Of a DNA stretch of 64,000 nucleotides, positions 1 through 10,116 are shown piece after piece. The notes beneath the pieces are model-generated. The model saw nothing but the letters and a program-made list of their open reading frames with translations. It was not told where the DNA came from and ran no database searches. Numbering within the stretch: the stretch's first letter is position 1; every line of letters starts with the position of its first letter. Location of the stretch: contig OY979724.1 of assembly GCA_963855995.1 (NCBI GenBank), forward strand, positions 7,355,772 through 7,419,771. Reading direction: 5' to 3'. Origin of the DNA: Muricea muricata (Eukaryota > Cnidaria > Anthozoa > Malacalcyonacea > Plexauridae). Position numbers and translations under genes: made by a program.

Positions 1-728
1 TTCGTACTGTCTTTACTCCACCGTAAAACTTTTAAAAGCGTCGTGTGATCGTAGCCTAACGATCGGCCAAGATTAAATTTACCTTTTACTTCTTTAAGAA
101 GTTGCTTGGTTTCGATAACGTCGTATTCTAATTTCATATCGACTAATTTCATGTAATTACCAATAGTTTCGTTCGTTTGTGCTTTCATAATTTTTTCTGG
201 ATTAGTGAATGTAATTTTGTAGGAGAAACCACACATACCGTAAGGTGCACAAAGACTGTGATCGCATAAAATTTTTCCTAACGGGATTTTCATACGGTCG
301 CACATGTCTGCAATCGTTAAGTCCAAAACAGCGTCAGTTTTTGCAGCTTTGTTTGCACTATTGTCACCGCTAATAAGTTTTCGAGCATTTTCGTTAGCAA
401 TCCCATAACTTTGACGGTTTTCACGGTCGTCATCGGATCGCCACAAATCTTTGTAAATTTCAAACATACTTTCGCTTGTATTTTGATAGACCAATTCTCC
501 TTGCACTACAATACAGAGTTGATCGACGAGTAATCTTCCAAGGTTGTTTAAAAACCATGATTTCGTATTACTATTTTCAAATTTAAACGATAATACCATC
601 GTGTCCCAGGCGTTGCTACTGCATGTTTTTTGAAGTGGTGATACGAGACATTTTCTTCTTCTTCTTATTTCTTCTGGAAGGAGCGATTTTTTTTTATAAC
701 CAGGCTTTAATTCTTCACTTCTACTCAT
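1..728 (-). CDS. Candidate major capsid protein, partial (runs off left edge)
   Basis: An uninterrupted reading frame of about 243 codons starts at ATG 728 and continues past position 1. The N-terminus is basic (KKK and RRRRK within the first 25 residues), followed by an aromatic-rich region and the motifs CAPYGMCGF, LEYDVI and, at the visible end, WSKDS. Its place next to an integrase/PolB block, its size and these motifs recall capsid-type proteins of cnidarian Polinton-like elements, but I judge this from memory of the family, not from an alignment. It is the only long virion-like frame here without a break, unlike its neighbours. It could instead be another structural protein. Few bases separate it from the upstream gene ending at 736. 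Confidence 0.55.
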   Translation of the reverse strand, partial: MSRSEELKPGYKKKSLLPEEIRRRRKCLVSPLQKTCSSNAWDTMVLSFKFENSNTKSWFLNNLGRLLVDQLCIVVQGELVYQNTSESMFEIYKDLWRSDDDRENRQSYGIANENARKLISGDNSANKAAKTDAVLDLTIADMCDRMKIPLGKILCDHSLCAPYGMCGFSYKITFTNPEKIMKAQTNETIGNYMKLVDMKLEYDVIETKQLLKEVKGKFNLGRSLGYDHTTLLKVLRWSKDST

Positions 729-735
729 AATTTGT

Positions 736-1177
736 TTAGTAGTCTTTTTTTTTATTTTTTTCGTACAACATATATGCAATAGCGACGGCTAACAACCATA
801 AATTTTTCGGTAAAAATCCAACGGCATTTGCACCTAATCATAATAGTTTTGCCGTTAAATTTAAAAGACCACCGATAACAGGTGCGGCTTTTTCACCTAT
901 TTTTACTAGTGTTTTTGCAAATTTACTTGTGGCCTGTGCACCTTTTTTAAGCGCGTTCCTTGCACCCATAACGATAGTTGTTATAATACCCGCAACTGAA
1001 TAGCAACCACAGAAATGCCGCCAAGGTTTTTTTAGTCCATCGTTTAAATCGTTCGAAACGCGTCAAGTCGTTCCGTTGTGCTTCTTCTTCGACCATAGAT
1101 TGAACAATATCGCTTTCAGGCCGTTTGTTCCTCCGTAACCGGATTTCGTCGGCTTTTAATACGCACACTTCGGCCAT
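736..1177 (-). pseudogene. Small membrane protein of the virus-like element, frameshifted
   Basis: The frame starts at ATG 1177 with a charged N-terminus (MAEVCVLKADE) and a run ending FKRWTKKTLAA. It shifts by one frame near 1000, then continues with a glycine/alanine-rich hydrophobic stretch, an in-frame TGA near 839 where a Trp codon is likely ancestral, and a C-terminal hydrophobic segment (WLLAVAIAYMLY) before lysines and a stop at 736. Two membrane segments are likely. Function is unknown; small membrane proteins are common accessory or virion-membrane genes in Polinton-like elements. It lies between the capsid candidate and the coiled-coil gene, all on the minus strand. Confidence 0.5.
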
Positions 1178-1631
1178 TTCTTCGTATAATATTTTTTTTC
1201 AATACGTTGGGTTCGTTCCCAGCAAGTTCGCGAAAATATTCTTCTTGTGCTTTTAAACCACCGTTATCCAAGTTATGATCGGACGTTTTTGTAATGCCAC
1301 GGAATTCGCGTATTTTTTCCTTATCAATCGTCACGTTATTTGCTTCTATTTCAGCAACGCGTTCGTCGATGAAACTTTCTAAATTTTCAATACTATTTCG
1401 TAAAACGGACTGCTCTAGGTCCGTACTCACCGATATATCACCTAACGTTTCTTTCACAAGAGCAGCAGGTGTTTTTTTATGTTCCAGTTCAGCATTTTTC
1501 ACGAGTTCTTTAAATTCGTTGACTTTAGATAATTTTTTACATCTTCCGTATAAACTAATTTTTTACCTTTTTGTACAATAATTCGGACCCCGTCAAATTC
1601 TGCACCGTTAATCTTCCCTTTACGATTCACA

Positions 1632-1908
1632 CACTGTTAAAAAAATCACTGTAAATTTACAGTAAAAAGTACTGGTAGCTTGGACGCTAATTAACGTCCT
1701 CCTAATTAACGTCCTTCTTTTCACAGTACTTTATAATGTAGTTTGTATTTACATTCTAATTACTGTAAACATTACAGTATTTTACCTGTTAAAATACAAA
1801 CAAATTGTTTTACTACAGTACTTTCTTCTGTTACCCGTGATTACAGTACTTTAACTGTAAAATATTACAGTAGTTGTTGTTGTAAAAATACATTAATTTT
1901 TAAAAGTG
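1632..1908. mobile_element. MITE-like insertion with imperfect terminal inverted repeats
   Basis: The left end CACTGTTAAAAAAATCAC and the complement of the right end (CACTTTTAAAAATTAATG) match over about 30 bp with a few mismatches. The interior holds repeated AGTACT and TACAGT words and the direct repeat TAATTAACGTCC (twice near 1688 and 1705). It breaks an otherwise readable minus-strand gene. No clear target duplication was found, so superfamily is open. Confidence 0.5.
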
Positions 1909-1955
1909 CAGTTACTTTTAGTTTTTCAAAAACACTTTTTGCAGATGGTCCATCC

Positions 1956-2158
1956 CAGTGGCGGATCCAGGGTAAGTCAAAATAAATTATAGCAGCTCAA
2001 TTTTAAATTCAAAATAACTTTATAACAATGTCATTGGTTATGAATTTCAAAAGAATAAAAACTAACCAATGAAGTTGCTTTGAAGGTATTTTAAAATGTA
2101 AATATATCCTAGAATGAGCTGTAGTAATTTATTTTGACTTACGCTAGATCCGCCACTG
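1956..2158. mobile_element. hAT-type MITE, copy 1 (203 bp)
   Basis: Terminal inverted repeats start CAGTGGCGGATC and end GATCCGCCACTG. The element is flanked by a perfect 8-bp duplication GTCCATCC (1948-1955 and 2159-2166), the length expected of hAT transposition. A near-identical 203-bp copy lies at 38108-38310. The insertion interrupts a gene of the virus-like element. Confidence 0.9.
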
Positions 2159-2439
2159 GTCCATCCCCTTTGTTTAAATGAATACCTAATTCCCTAAGAA
2201 GGTTTTTTTTATCTCCCGTATACCCTCGGTTCCTAACGCCTTGAATTTTACCTAATTCACGGTCGGCTTGTTTTTCTGCATCCAAACCTTGACGTATTTC
2301 TAGATTAAACCCGCCAATATAAACACTTTCGTCCCGCCAGCCCGTATTTGTTTCTTCTTCACCTGTCTCCTCTTCTTCTACAGGTCGGTCGCCAAGATTA
2401 TCTAATTCAATATCGTCCATTTTTTATTTAAGATAAAAA

Positions 2440-3111
2440 ATGGATAAACTTATGTTATCGCTCGATACGGGGAAAACCGACGTTTTTCTCCGAAAATGTA
2501 TTACGACGAAATCCGGTGAAAAAATATGCGTTAAAAATATTAGCGTATTCTGGAAATATAAGAACGTTCGTTCGAACGTTAATAACCTTATTAAATTAAT
2601 AACGGTTCCGGATCATCCTGCAACGGGTGTGGCATTCGAAGAAGGCTACTGGACGTTTAATATGATCGTCGATCATTTAGCCGAATCGAATATTACGTTA
2701 GAACGCCATATACACGATAACCGCTGCACTATCCTTTCACCAAAAAAATTAAACTTGTATCATTTTGGTCCTTTACTTGGCTTTCCACCTAATGCAATTA
2801 TTCCAAAAAATACAAAAACAAAATCACCTTCGGTTGTTGATATTAACCGTGGTTTACACTATATTACGATCGGATGTAATTGTGTCAATACCGATAGGAA
2901 TTTCGATACGAACGGAAACCCGAGCTGAGTCCTTGCACGGATTCCAGTCACGACAGAACAAAGCTTGAACGAATCCGTAACGGTATAAGATAATATTCAC
3001 ACGTCGGTATCGGTGTTAAATGGTAATCATAGCATGTTTGAATTTGACGTGAATACAAATATCGGTTACGACGTCGGGTTAACCGTTATGTTCGAATTAT
3101 ATATCGAATAA
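2440..3111 (+). pseudogene. Beta-rich protein of unknown role in the virus-like element
   Basis: The frame opens at ATG 2440, reads 162 codons to a stop near 2928, then continues in other frames with a second break near 2975-2985 to a natural end just before 3112. The visible protein has many alternating hydrophobic and polar stretches, a GFPPNAIIPKN motif and a region around NTDRNFDTNG, and ends with FELYIE. It begins divergently from the coiled-coil gene and stops 3 bp before the integrase ATG. A minor capsid or attachment role would fit the neighbourhood, but I do not recognise a family and assign no function. Confidence 0.45.
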
Positions 3112-3114
3112 AAA

Positions 3115-4184
3115 ATGATCAACGAACAGGAATTAAGGGATATATATTATGATCCTTCTGAAGGTTATCAATCTGTAGAAAAATTATATCAAAAAGCAAA
3201 AGCCGATGGAATAAAAGTAAGTAGACGACTTGTAAAAGAATGGTTAGAAACGCAAGACACTTACACGAGGTACAATCCTGTCATTCGGAAACATAAATTT
3301 CAAAAAAACCTTTGTAAAAAACCTCGCAGATCAAATACAAATGGACCTGGTAGATATGGGAAAATACGCGAGTAAAAACAAAGGGTACCGATGGATATTA
3401 ACAACTGTGGAGATCCTTAGCCGGTATGCTTTTACGGTCCCCGTTTACAGGAAGGATTCAAAAAATATGATTAAAGCCGTCGGCCTACTACTGGGTAACT
3501 TTAAGGAAAGGTTTGGTAAATATCCTAACGTAGCCCAGTTTGACGAACGAAAAGAATTTTATAACGTTGGTGTTGGGGATCTCCTGAAAAGTCATAACGT
3601 AGACTATTTTTCTACGCATTCCAATAAGAAAGCCGCTATCGTCGAAAGGTTTAATCGGACTTTAAAAACAATGATGTGGAAATATTTTTACAGTAAAGGA
3701 ACGTACAACTGGGTCGATGTTTTAGACGAACTTACAAAAAATTATAACAATACCTAACACAGCAGTATTCTTATGAAACTAAAAGACGTAAACAAGACTA
3801 ACGAAAATATGGCGTTGGTTTCCGTTATACGGCTCACCTATGGGTAAGTTGCCGTTACCTAAGTTTAGGATAGGGGATACCGTTAGGGTTAGCAAATACA
3901 AAAGTATTTTTGCAAAAGGATACGAGGCAAATTTTACAGAGGAAATATTTAAAATATCAAAAGTATTCCGGGGAGACCCTAATATATACGAAATAGAGGA
4001 TCACGAAGGAGAACCGATCATCGGGAAGTTTTACGAAGAAGAATCATCTGCCGTGAACAAAAAAGATGATACGTACAGAATAGAAAAAATACTTCGAAAA
4101 AAGAACGGGATGGCGTTAGTAAAATGGTTAGGGTACGATAGCCGGTCATGGATTCCGAGTAAAGATATTAAGAATATCCAATAA
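3115..4184 (+). pseudogene. Polinton-type DDE integrase with C-terminal chromodomain, frameshifted
   Basis: ATG 3115 follows an A-rich tract (GAATAAAA). The N-terminal part (3115-3375) is helical and basic. A one-base shift leads to the rve catalytic core at 3341-3757, where the first Asp is in MDLVDM, the second in QFDERKEFYN and the Glu in IVERFNRTLK, the D-D-E pattern of retroviral and Polinton integrases. After another break near 3757-3840 comes an SH3-like segment beginning FRIGDTVRV, then a chromodomain at about 4060-4180 (YRIEKILRKK, VKWLGYDSRSW). Such integrases insert the element into chromosomal DNA, and the chromodomain is thought to steer insertion to chromatin marks. The stop at 4184 is 2 bp from the next ATG. 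Confidence 0.85.
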
Positions 4185-4186
4185 AA

Positions 4187-5609
4187 ATGTCTGAAGAAGA
4201 CTTTAAAAAATACGAAACGTCTTACAGACAATATTACGGATCTAATTAAAATAAGGCGTTAAGAAATTTAAAGAGTACCAAAAAACGGATGGAACGACAA
4301 TTCGTTCAAAAATATCCAAACGCCCATTTGGACAGGTTCAGATTTAACGTCGTCTTATCGAAAACCAGTGACGTCACCAAAACGAGCGTATCGTTTAAAG
4401 TCCGCGATGACCAATTTTTAGACATTACGACAGAAGATTTTAAAAAATTATATTCGGGAGAATTGCACTGGTTACCGAGAATATGGGACACGAGCGGCAC
4501 GGTTCAACCTTTCGCCTTATCGTCGGCAACATTACCGTATAATTATCGGAAATTTACTATTTACGTCAATGCAAGATCTGGGTTCACAAGTAATTTCGAT
4601 GCTTTAACTACATCTTGGAAAGGTACTGCCAACGATATTACAAAAATGGACGTGAACAAAGACGATCCGTATTTGCATCGTTACTTGCCGCCTACATTAT
4701 TTCGCACGTTGGTGGAATCAGCAGAAAACATTCAGCAGGTGATAATAACGTTATCACGAGCATCACACGGTATTACATCTACTATCATATGAAAAGGTTT
4801 ACAGGCGATCCACAAAAAATGTCGTCGTACATTACGAACGACATGAAAGAAATTATACAAAGAAATATCCCGTCTAAAAAATTTGGGTTCATAAATTTGA
4901 ACGTACGCGTGCCGATATTAACTATTGGCATTCACATCATGCGAATAAAAATAATATTAGGAATTATAGGTACCGAATGACGGCTAATAATTCTGGCATG
5001 TTCGGTATAGATTACGAAGAAGTTTCAAAAACCGTCAACGATTCGGATACCGATTAGATGCGATTCATCAAAGACGATAGCGATGGTGTTACAAAAACGG
5101 GACAAGTCTTATTTCAATCGGCTATCGAATCCTACGTTTATAGCGTTTTAGGTGCGCAAGCACAAACGCGTTGGCCTATTGTAGGACAAGGTGCGAAATC
5201 GTTACAAAACCCAGCAAATATTTCATCGACTCGTCAAAGATACGATAGTGCAAGATAAACCATCAAAATCCATTTCGGATATGCGAAAGGCCATTCAAGA
5301 TACAAACGTCGTTTTGAATATGGCGATCACGCCAGGTATTATTTTAATTCCATCCAATATGATTATCCTCAAAAACAAAGTCGAAGGCTGCAATAACGTC
5401 TTGACGCTCGCAACCAACGCTATGAAATTTGGTGTTAATACGAACGTGAATTACGTAGCTCCGACGACAAAAAAACCGCCTGTTGCCCCGGTAAAAAAAT
5501 TTCTAGGAACTAACAAAAAAAGAAGGTCCCTGAAACAGGGACCTTCCTTAAAACGTCAAACGACCACCTACCTTACCTTTTGGGAAGCACGATCGGGATC
5601 GGATTTTTA
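4187..5609 (+). pseudogene. Large protein of the virus-like element, possible virion protein, several breaks
   Basis: ATG 4187 opens MSEEDFKKYETS and meets an in-frame TAA at 4247, after which the same frame continues through 4289-4792. Further frameshifts near 4680-4790, 4980-5058 and 5220-5260 pass the reading frame on until about 5540-5609. The visible parts include FRFNVVLSKTS, a Pro/Trp-rich HWLPRIWDTSG and a C-terminal helical region followed by PPVAPVKK and basic residues. It lies directly behind the integrase and ends at a perfect hairpin (5522-5546). I do not recognise the family; size and position suit a structural protein. Confidence 0.45.
5522..5546. terminator. Perfect hairpin at the 3' end of the plus-strand gene block
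   Basis: GAAGGTCCCTG and CAGGGACCTTC form an 11-bp perfect stem with loop AAA, preceded by an A-run. It marks the end of the plus-strand gene cluster where it converges on the minus-strand genes. A transcript-end role is inference. Confidence 0.45.
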
Positions 5610-5636
5610 GTCACGAAATTCGTATTGTAAAAAATA

Positions 5637-5662
5637 TTTCATAGCCCGCCTGGGTTATGAAA
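5637..5662. terminator. Hairpin overlapping the stop codon of the convergent minus-strand gene
   Basis: TTTCATAGCCC and GGGTTATGAAA pair over 11 positions (one G:T) around loop GCCT. It overlaps the stop codon of the gene ending at 5655 and faces the 5522-5546 hairpin across about 90 bp. A transcription-end function is inferred from position only. Confidence 0.4.
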
Positions 5663-6059
5663 TCATTTTACTTGCTAAAACTCCTGCTACCGATCCCGTA
5701 ACGCAAACGACGACGTTCGTATACATTTTCATATCGTCGGATGGTTCGTAATAATCGTCCAATGTTGGTTCTGGTTCTACATCTTCGTCCATTACCGTCC
5801 TTAGATTATGTAACGCTTCGTTCGTATCGTCTAAATCTTTGTTAGCATCTAAAAGTTTTTGTCGTAACAATGCTATTTTGTTTTTCTTCTCAACGGTTTT
5901 TTCGTACCATTTTTCTTTTGCAGCCGTTAATTGTTCCATAGCCAAATTATGACGTTTCATTTCATCTTCGTAGCCTTTCTTATCCAATTTGTGAAAAACG
6001 TAACCGGCACCTGCAAAGGCGACGGCATTAAATAACCCACCCGCTACGACGCTTGCCAT
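5655..6059 (-). CDS. Small membrane-anchored coiled-coil protein
   Basis: This is an intact 134-residue frame with ATG at 6059 preceded by AAATAAAAAA. An N-terminal hydrophobic segment (residues about 4-22, AGGLFNAVAFAGAGYVF) is followed by a long charged helix (residues about 30-95, heptad-like with KEKWYEKTVEKKNK), an acidic stretch (DEDVEPEP) and a C-terminal hydrophobic segment (VVVCVTGSVAGVLA). The layout suggests a two-ended membrane protein. It belongs to a run of three small minus-strand genes (6615, 6301, 6059). Function unknown; virion membrane or assembly is a guess from context. Confidence 0.6.
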   Translation of the reverse strand: MASVVAGGLFNAVAFAGAGYVFHKLDKKGYEDEMKRHNLAMEQLTAAKEKWYEKTVEKKNKIALLRQKLLDANKDLDDTNEALHNLRTVMDEDVEPEPTLDDYYEPSDDMKMYTNVVVCVTGSVAGVLASKMIS

Positions 6060-6067
6060 TTTTTTAT

Positions 6068-6301
6068 TTACGAAGCTTTAAATGGGTCGACTGGAACGTA
6101 GTCTTTTTTCTGTAAAAATTTCACCAGTACCGAACCACCTCCAACGGCTACTGCTAATCGAAGTACATGTTGCGCCGAACGCGTTACGCCAAGATCATCT
6201 TTCAATAGTTTCTGACTTGCCATCGATTCACCAACTGCTCCAAGCGTGATTAATCCTGCATTGTAAAGTCCGTTTAAAACTTCTTCTTTCGTTAACGACA
6301 T
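6068..6301 (-). CDS. Small hydrophobic protein of the virus-like element
   Basis: An intact 77-residue frame starts at ATG 6301 (MSLTKEEVLNGLYNAG) and ends 8 bp before the next gene's ATG. It has an alanine/glycine-rich hydrophobic stretch near residues 14-24 and a second around residues 45-62 (LRLAVAVGGGSVLVKFL), followed by QKKDYVPVDPF. Probable membrane protein of unknown role. Tight spacing to both neighbours suggests co-evolution as a cassette. Confidence 0.55.
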   Translation of the reverse strand: MSLTKEEVLNGLYNAGLITLGAVGESMASQKLLKDDLGVTRSAQHVLRLAVAVGGGSVLVKFLQKKDYVPVDPFKAS

Positions 6302-6315
6302 TATATTCTTTTATT

Positions 6316-6615
6316 TTATAACGACTCAAAATTATTTTTTTTCGGCTGTTCTACTTGCTGTGGTTGTTGTACCTTCTGTTGTGGTCCTTCTTTTTTACAA
6401 AAAAAATTGTAGATGCCTTATCCGAGACCGACGACGCCGAGCACGCCTACGGCTACATAGAGCATGTTTGCATTTTCGACGCATTCTTCTACCTTTGCGC
6501 GTTCCGCCGCTTTACGAGCTTTGGCTTCCCTTGAAATAGCGGCTAACCTTTTTCCTTGTTCGACACTTTTTGGGTTCTTTACTTTTTCGACCGTCGTAAT
6601 TTTAGTTTCTTCCAT
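6316..6615 (-). pseudogene. Lysine-rich membrane protein with one in-frame stop
   Basis: ATG 6615 opens a charged N-terminus (EKVKNPKSVEQGKRLAA) and a helical alanine/lysine region, then a single hydrophobic segment (NANMLYVAVGVLGVVGLG). A TAA at 6418-6420 interrupts the frame, which stays open for a further 33 codons with a glutamine/proline-rich tail to a stop at 6316. The conserved-looking tail argues that the TAA is a recent nonsense change. Basic N-terminus, one membrane span and a polar tail suggest a small membrane-attached protein of unknown job. Confidence 0.5.
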
Positions 6616-6633
6616 TATTTATTATTTGTTTAG

Positions 6634-6657
6634 ATTTTAAACAAATTTGTTTAAAAT
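6634..6657. repeat. 24-bp perfect palindrome upstream of the 6615 gene
   Basis: The stretch starting ATTTTAAACAAA is its own reverse complement across 24 bases. It sits between the 6615 start and the tandem repeat. It resembles other palindromes at gene borders in this element. Confidence 0.6.
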
Positions 6658-6662
6658 TTACT

Positions 6663-6815
6663 GCGTAAGCTAGCTATATTTGCTACGGTTTTGGTGGCAC
6701 AGCTACCTATGTTTGCAACGGTTTTGGTGTGTAAGCTAGCTTGACGTGCTTGTAATTTGGTGCGTAAGCAAGCTGTATTTGTTTGTAATTTGGTAAGACA
6801 GCTACAGGCTTGTTT
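6663..6815. repeat. Degenerate 33-bp tandem repeat, about 4.5 units
   Basis: Successive units begin GCGTAAGCTAGCT, GCACAGCTACCT, TGTAAGCTAGCT, CGTAAGCAAGCT and AGACAGCTACAG and mostly end with TTTGGTG; spacing is 33-34 bp. It lies between two genes of the virus-like element and codes for nothing obvious. Confidence 0.6.
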
Positions 6816-6949
6816 CTTTACAGCTGTTTAAAATTTCACCTATTTTACCGCTATAAATCATCTCACGTACACCTGCAAGTAATAGCTCAAATTTTAGGTC
6901 CCGTTGCGATTTAAGCAATCGTTCCAATTCGTGTACTCGTTTCATAAAC
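6802..6949 (-). pseudogene. C-terminal piece of the thrice-split virus-like gene (part C)
   Basis: An open stretch of 47 codons from ATG 6945 to a TAG at 6802 encodes a coiled-coil-like sequence (ELERLLKSQRDLKFELL). Its frame is consistent with the 3' end of the gene whose middle part ends at 11794, the CR1-like LINE having landed between them. Taken alone it could also be a separate small ORF. Confidence 0.45.
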
Positions 6950-7095
6950 CTACATTATTATTATTATTATTATTCAGCTTATTTACAAACAATAGCCCTT
7001 CAGCTTATCTGCTGCTTTTAAAGGGGTTGTTTTAAAAAGTATAGATCAAAATAAGATTAAATATTTACAGGATAATTAAGAGACTACAGTTTTAT

Positions 7096-10011
7096 TTACA
7101 ATGTGTGTTCAGATACTTGACCGACATGTAAGTGAGTATCGAGTTTAATTTTAAAAGAGCGCATCGACAGCCGGTCATGAATATCTAAGATTTCATTAGG
7201 CAGTGCATTCCAGGCAGAAGCTCCTCGATATGAAAATGATTTTTTCATAAAAGATCTTTTGGGTTTATCAAGAATTAGTTTTCGCCCGTTGCTCCGCATT
7301 TGGTGATTTGCGTTTTCGCAATAAGAGAACATATCACTGATGCAGTTCGGCGCTGTTCCGCGGATAGCCTTAAACGTAAGCAAAAGTTCTCTTTTTTTCA
7401 AAACAATTTCTATTGGATTCCAACCTAGATTTTGAAAGATTGTTTTTGATCTTGTTTCGTAATTCGATCCGGTAATTATACAATCAGCTCGCTTTTGCAT
7501 TTTATAAAGTTTATCTAATTTTGTTTTGCTCCCATCATTCCAAACTACCGAACAATATAAAAAGTAAGGAACTACCAGGGAATTGTAAATACGGAGTAAC
7601 TCATTGTGAGGTACGTATGGTTTTGCCTTTCTTAGCAGGGCTATTGCACTCGAGATTTTTTTGCATTGCTCGTCAACATGTTGTGTCCACTTTAGTTCAT
7701 TATCAATTATAATACCTAGGATTTTCTTTTGCTTAACTTGCTTAATAGTGGATCCGTTTATATGAATACAAAAGTTTGTGCGAAATTGGCTAAGTTTTCC
7801 CTTGGAAACTATTAGCATAAATTCGGTTTTACTAGTATTCAAGGTTAATTTATTTGCTTTTAACCAATCATTAACATGGGATAGGTCAGCATTTAGTTTA
7901 TGCTCAATTTCGGCTGGGGTTTTTCCTGCGCATGATAGATTAGTGTCGTCAGCAAACATGGAAGCTTGAGTGTATTTAAGGCACGCTGGTAAATCATTTA
8001 TATACAATGAGAATAGCAAAGGTCCCAAATTGGAACCCTGTGGTACTCCACATTTGACTGTTTCTTGTTCTGACTTAGTATTATTGATTACGCAGACTTG
8101 TTTCCTGTTGTTTAAATAAGATGCCAATAGTTTTAGAGATATTCCCCTTATACCATATTGGTATAGTTTTCTTAAGAGGATAGAATGATGGACCGTATCG
8201 AATGCTTTTTTAAGGTCTAGAAAAAGCACTCCATTTGCCAACCCTTTATCCATATTATGTAGCCATTGGTCTGTACAATTTAGGAGCGCAGTTTCTGTTG
8301 AATGATTTGGTCTAAAGCCTGATTGCTGTTTACAAATGATGTCATTGTCATTAACGTATGAACTTAATTGGTCTTATATAATCTTTTCAAGAATTTTGGC
8401 AACAGTGGGAACTACAGATATTGGTCGATAATTCCCACACTCTGCCTTGTCACCTTCTTTATAAATAGGTGTTATTTTAGCAAGTTTTATGTCATCCGGG
8501 AATACTCCAGTGTCTAGTACAAGATTAAAGATATGTAGTAGGGAGTCATAAATGGTGTCTCCTGCTAGTTTGATTAGTTTAATTGGTATTTTGTCTAGAC
8601 CTGGGGCTTTGTTTGAACTAATTTTCCGAATTGTTTGAATTAAGTTAATCGTTGTTATTGCTCTGAAAGTAAACTCAGATCCATAGGGCTGAATGAATTT
8701 TATTGGGTCTGTATATGTAGGGGAAATATCTGAAGCAAGTTTGGATCCAATTTCCGCAAAAAAACTGTTAAATGTATTCGCTATTTGATTATTGTCTGTA
8801 ATATTTTGATCTCCAACTTTTATGTTGTCAATGGTATTAGTTTTAACCATTTTGTGATTAAGCAATTTGTTTATGTGGGTCCAACTTTCTTTGCAATTCT
8901 TGCTGTTTTCAAGGCTTGTTTTAAAGTAGTGAGTTTTAGCTTTGCTAATAAGTTTAGTTACTTGGTTTTTACATTTTTTGTATGCACTATGGAAAGCAGA
9001 GGAATTTGACACAACTGCTTTCTTTTTTAAGTAATCTCTATGAAAACTCAGTTTTTTAATTTCATCAGTCATCCACGGTTGTCGGTCACTCCTTACTTTT
9101 CTCAACCGTACAGGAGCGTTTATACCGGCTATAAGCAGGAATGTCTTGTTCCATTCCCGTAGAGCCACATTTGGATCTGAGTGTTCATTAAAATGTTGCA
9201 AAGCTTGTTTTAAGTCATTTTGGAATTTTACCTGATTTAGTTTGTGGTATTGCCTTGTTTCAATAATTCTAGACTTTCGTCTAGGTATTCCAACCTTTCT
9301 ACATATATAGACTAGGTTGTGATCGCTTATGGCTACATCAACAACATCCGTTATGACGGTTTTTAGATCATCGGTCTTACAAATTATTAAGTCTAATAAC
9401 GTTTTCGTTAATTCTGTTGTCCTAGTGGGCTTGTTAATAAGTTGAGACAATTGATACGTATTTAACATTTCTTTAAGCCTTTTTATGTTACTATTCTCGA
9501 TGTCGCTAGGCATTAGATCTATATTAAAGTCGCCAGTTATTATAATTTCTTTGTTTTCTTGATCAATGCGTTGGAGAAATATTTCAAAAAAATCGAGAAT
9601 CTCAGAGTTGGAATTTGGTGGTCGGTACCACGTCGAAATAAGTATTGGCTTAGCATTCGGCTTTCTTACTTCAATACACAGTGCCTCTACGTTTTCAGGG
9701 ACTAATGCTGACCTTTCCATGTATGATGTGTTATTACGTACGTAAATTGCTACACCCCCTCCATTCCTATTTCTGTCACGTCTTGTTAAATCGTATCCCT
9801 GAAGTCCTATTTCCGAATTTTTTATTGTTTTATCAAGTCTTGTTTCATTGATACATAATATGTCGAAATTCATTTCGTTTATAAGAATCCTTAGTTCTTC
9901 AATATGTTTCGTCAGACTGGTAATGTTTAATTGCGCAATTGAAAAGCCCTTAAGTTTTGGATACTGATTACGTTGGCTATCGGCGGACGCGGCACCGACG
10001 TTACTAATGGG
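7096..10011 (-). pseudogene. LINE ORF2: APE endonuclease and reverse transcriptase, one in-frame stop
   Basis: The frame is open from 10011. The endonuclease (10011-9230) has CINETRLD, YRPP, GDFNIDL and the terminal SDH motif. The reverse transcriptase follows with KAPGLDKIP and GNYRPISV, then a single TAA at 8371-8373, after which the same frame continues with GFRPNHST, FLDLKKAFDTV, GVPQGSNLGP and the catalytic FADDTN. The C-terminal thumb-like region runs to 7096. One stop in about 970 codons means a recently inactivated copy. Target-primed reverse transcription is the family function. Frame-internal ATGs exist, but the natural start is unclear, possibly by reinitiation after ORF1. Confidence 0.85.
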
Positions 10012-10116
10012 TTAATATGTTACGCTTTGTGTTTGCATATTATGTTTTGTTACTATGTTATTAGATGTACAAGGCAATGTGTTTAGGTAAGGACCAGGGT
10101 TCCCTCCGTCAAATAG

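Larger units (their letters stand above)
1116..2420 (-). pseudogene. Acidic/coiled-coil protein of the virus-like element, split by two MITEs
   Basis: The gene starts at ATG 2420 with a very acidic N-terminus (PVEEEETGEEET) and reads to 2167, where a 203-bp hAT MITE interrupts it. It resumes at 1947 for about 13 codons, is interrupted again by a second insertion (1632-1908), and resumes upstream of 1631. A frameshift near 1502 leads into a charged helical C-terminal part ending at 1116, with repeated acidic and leucine positions. Its start is head to head with the plus-strand gene at 2440, with only 19 bp between the two ATGs, so the two share a bidirectional promoter region. I do not recognise the protein; a scaffold or internal virion role is conceivable but unproven. 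Confidence 0.5.
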
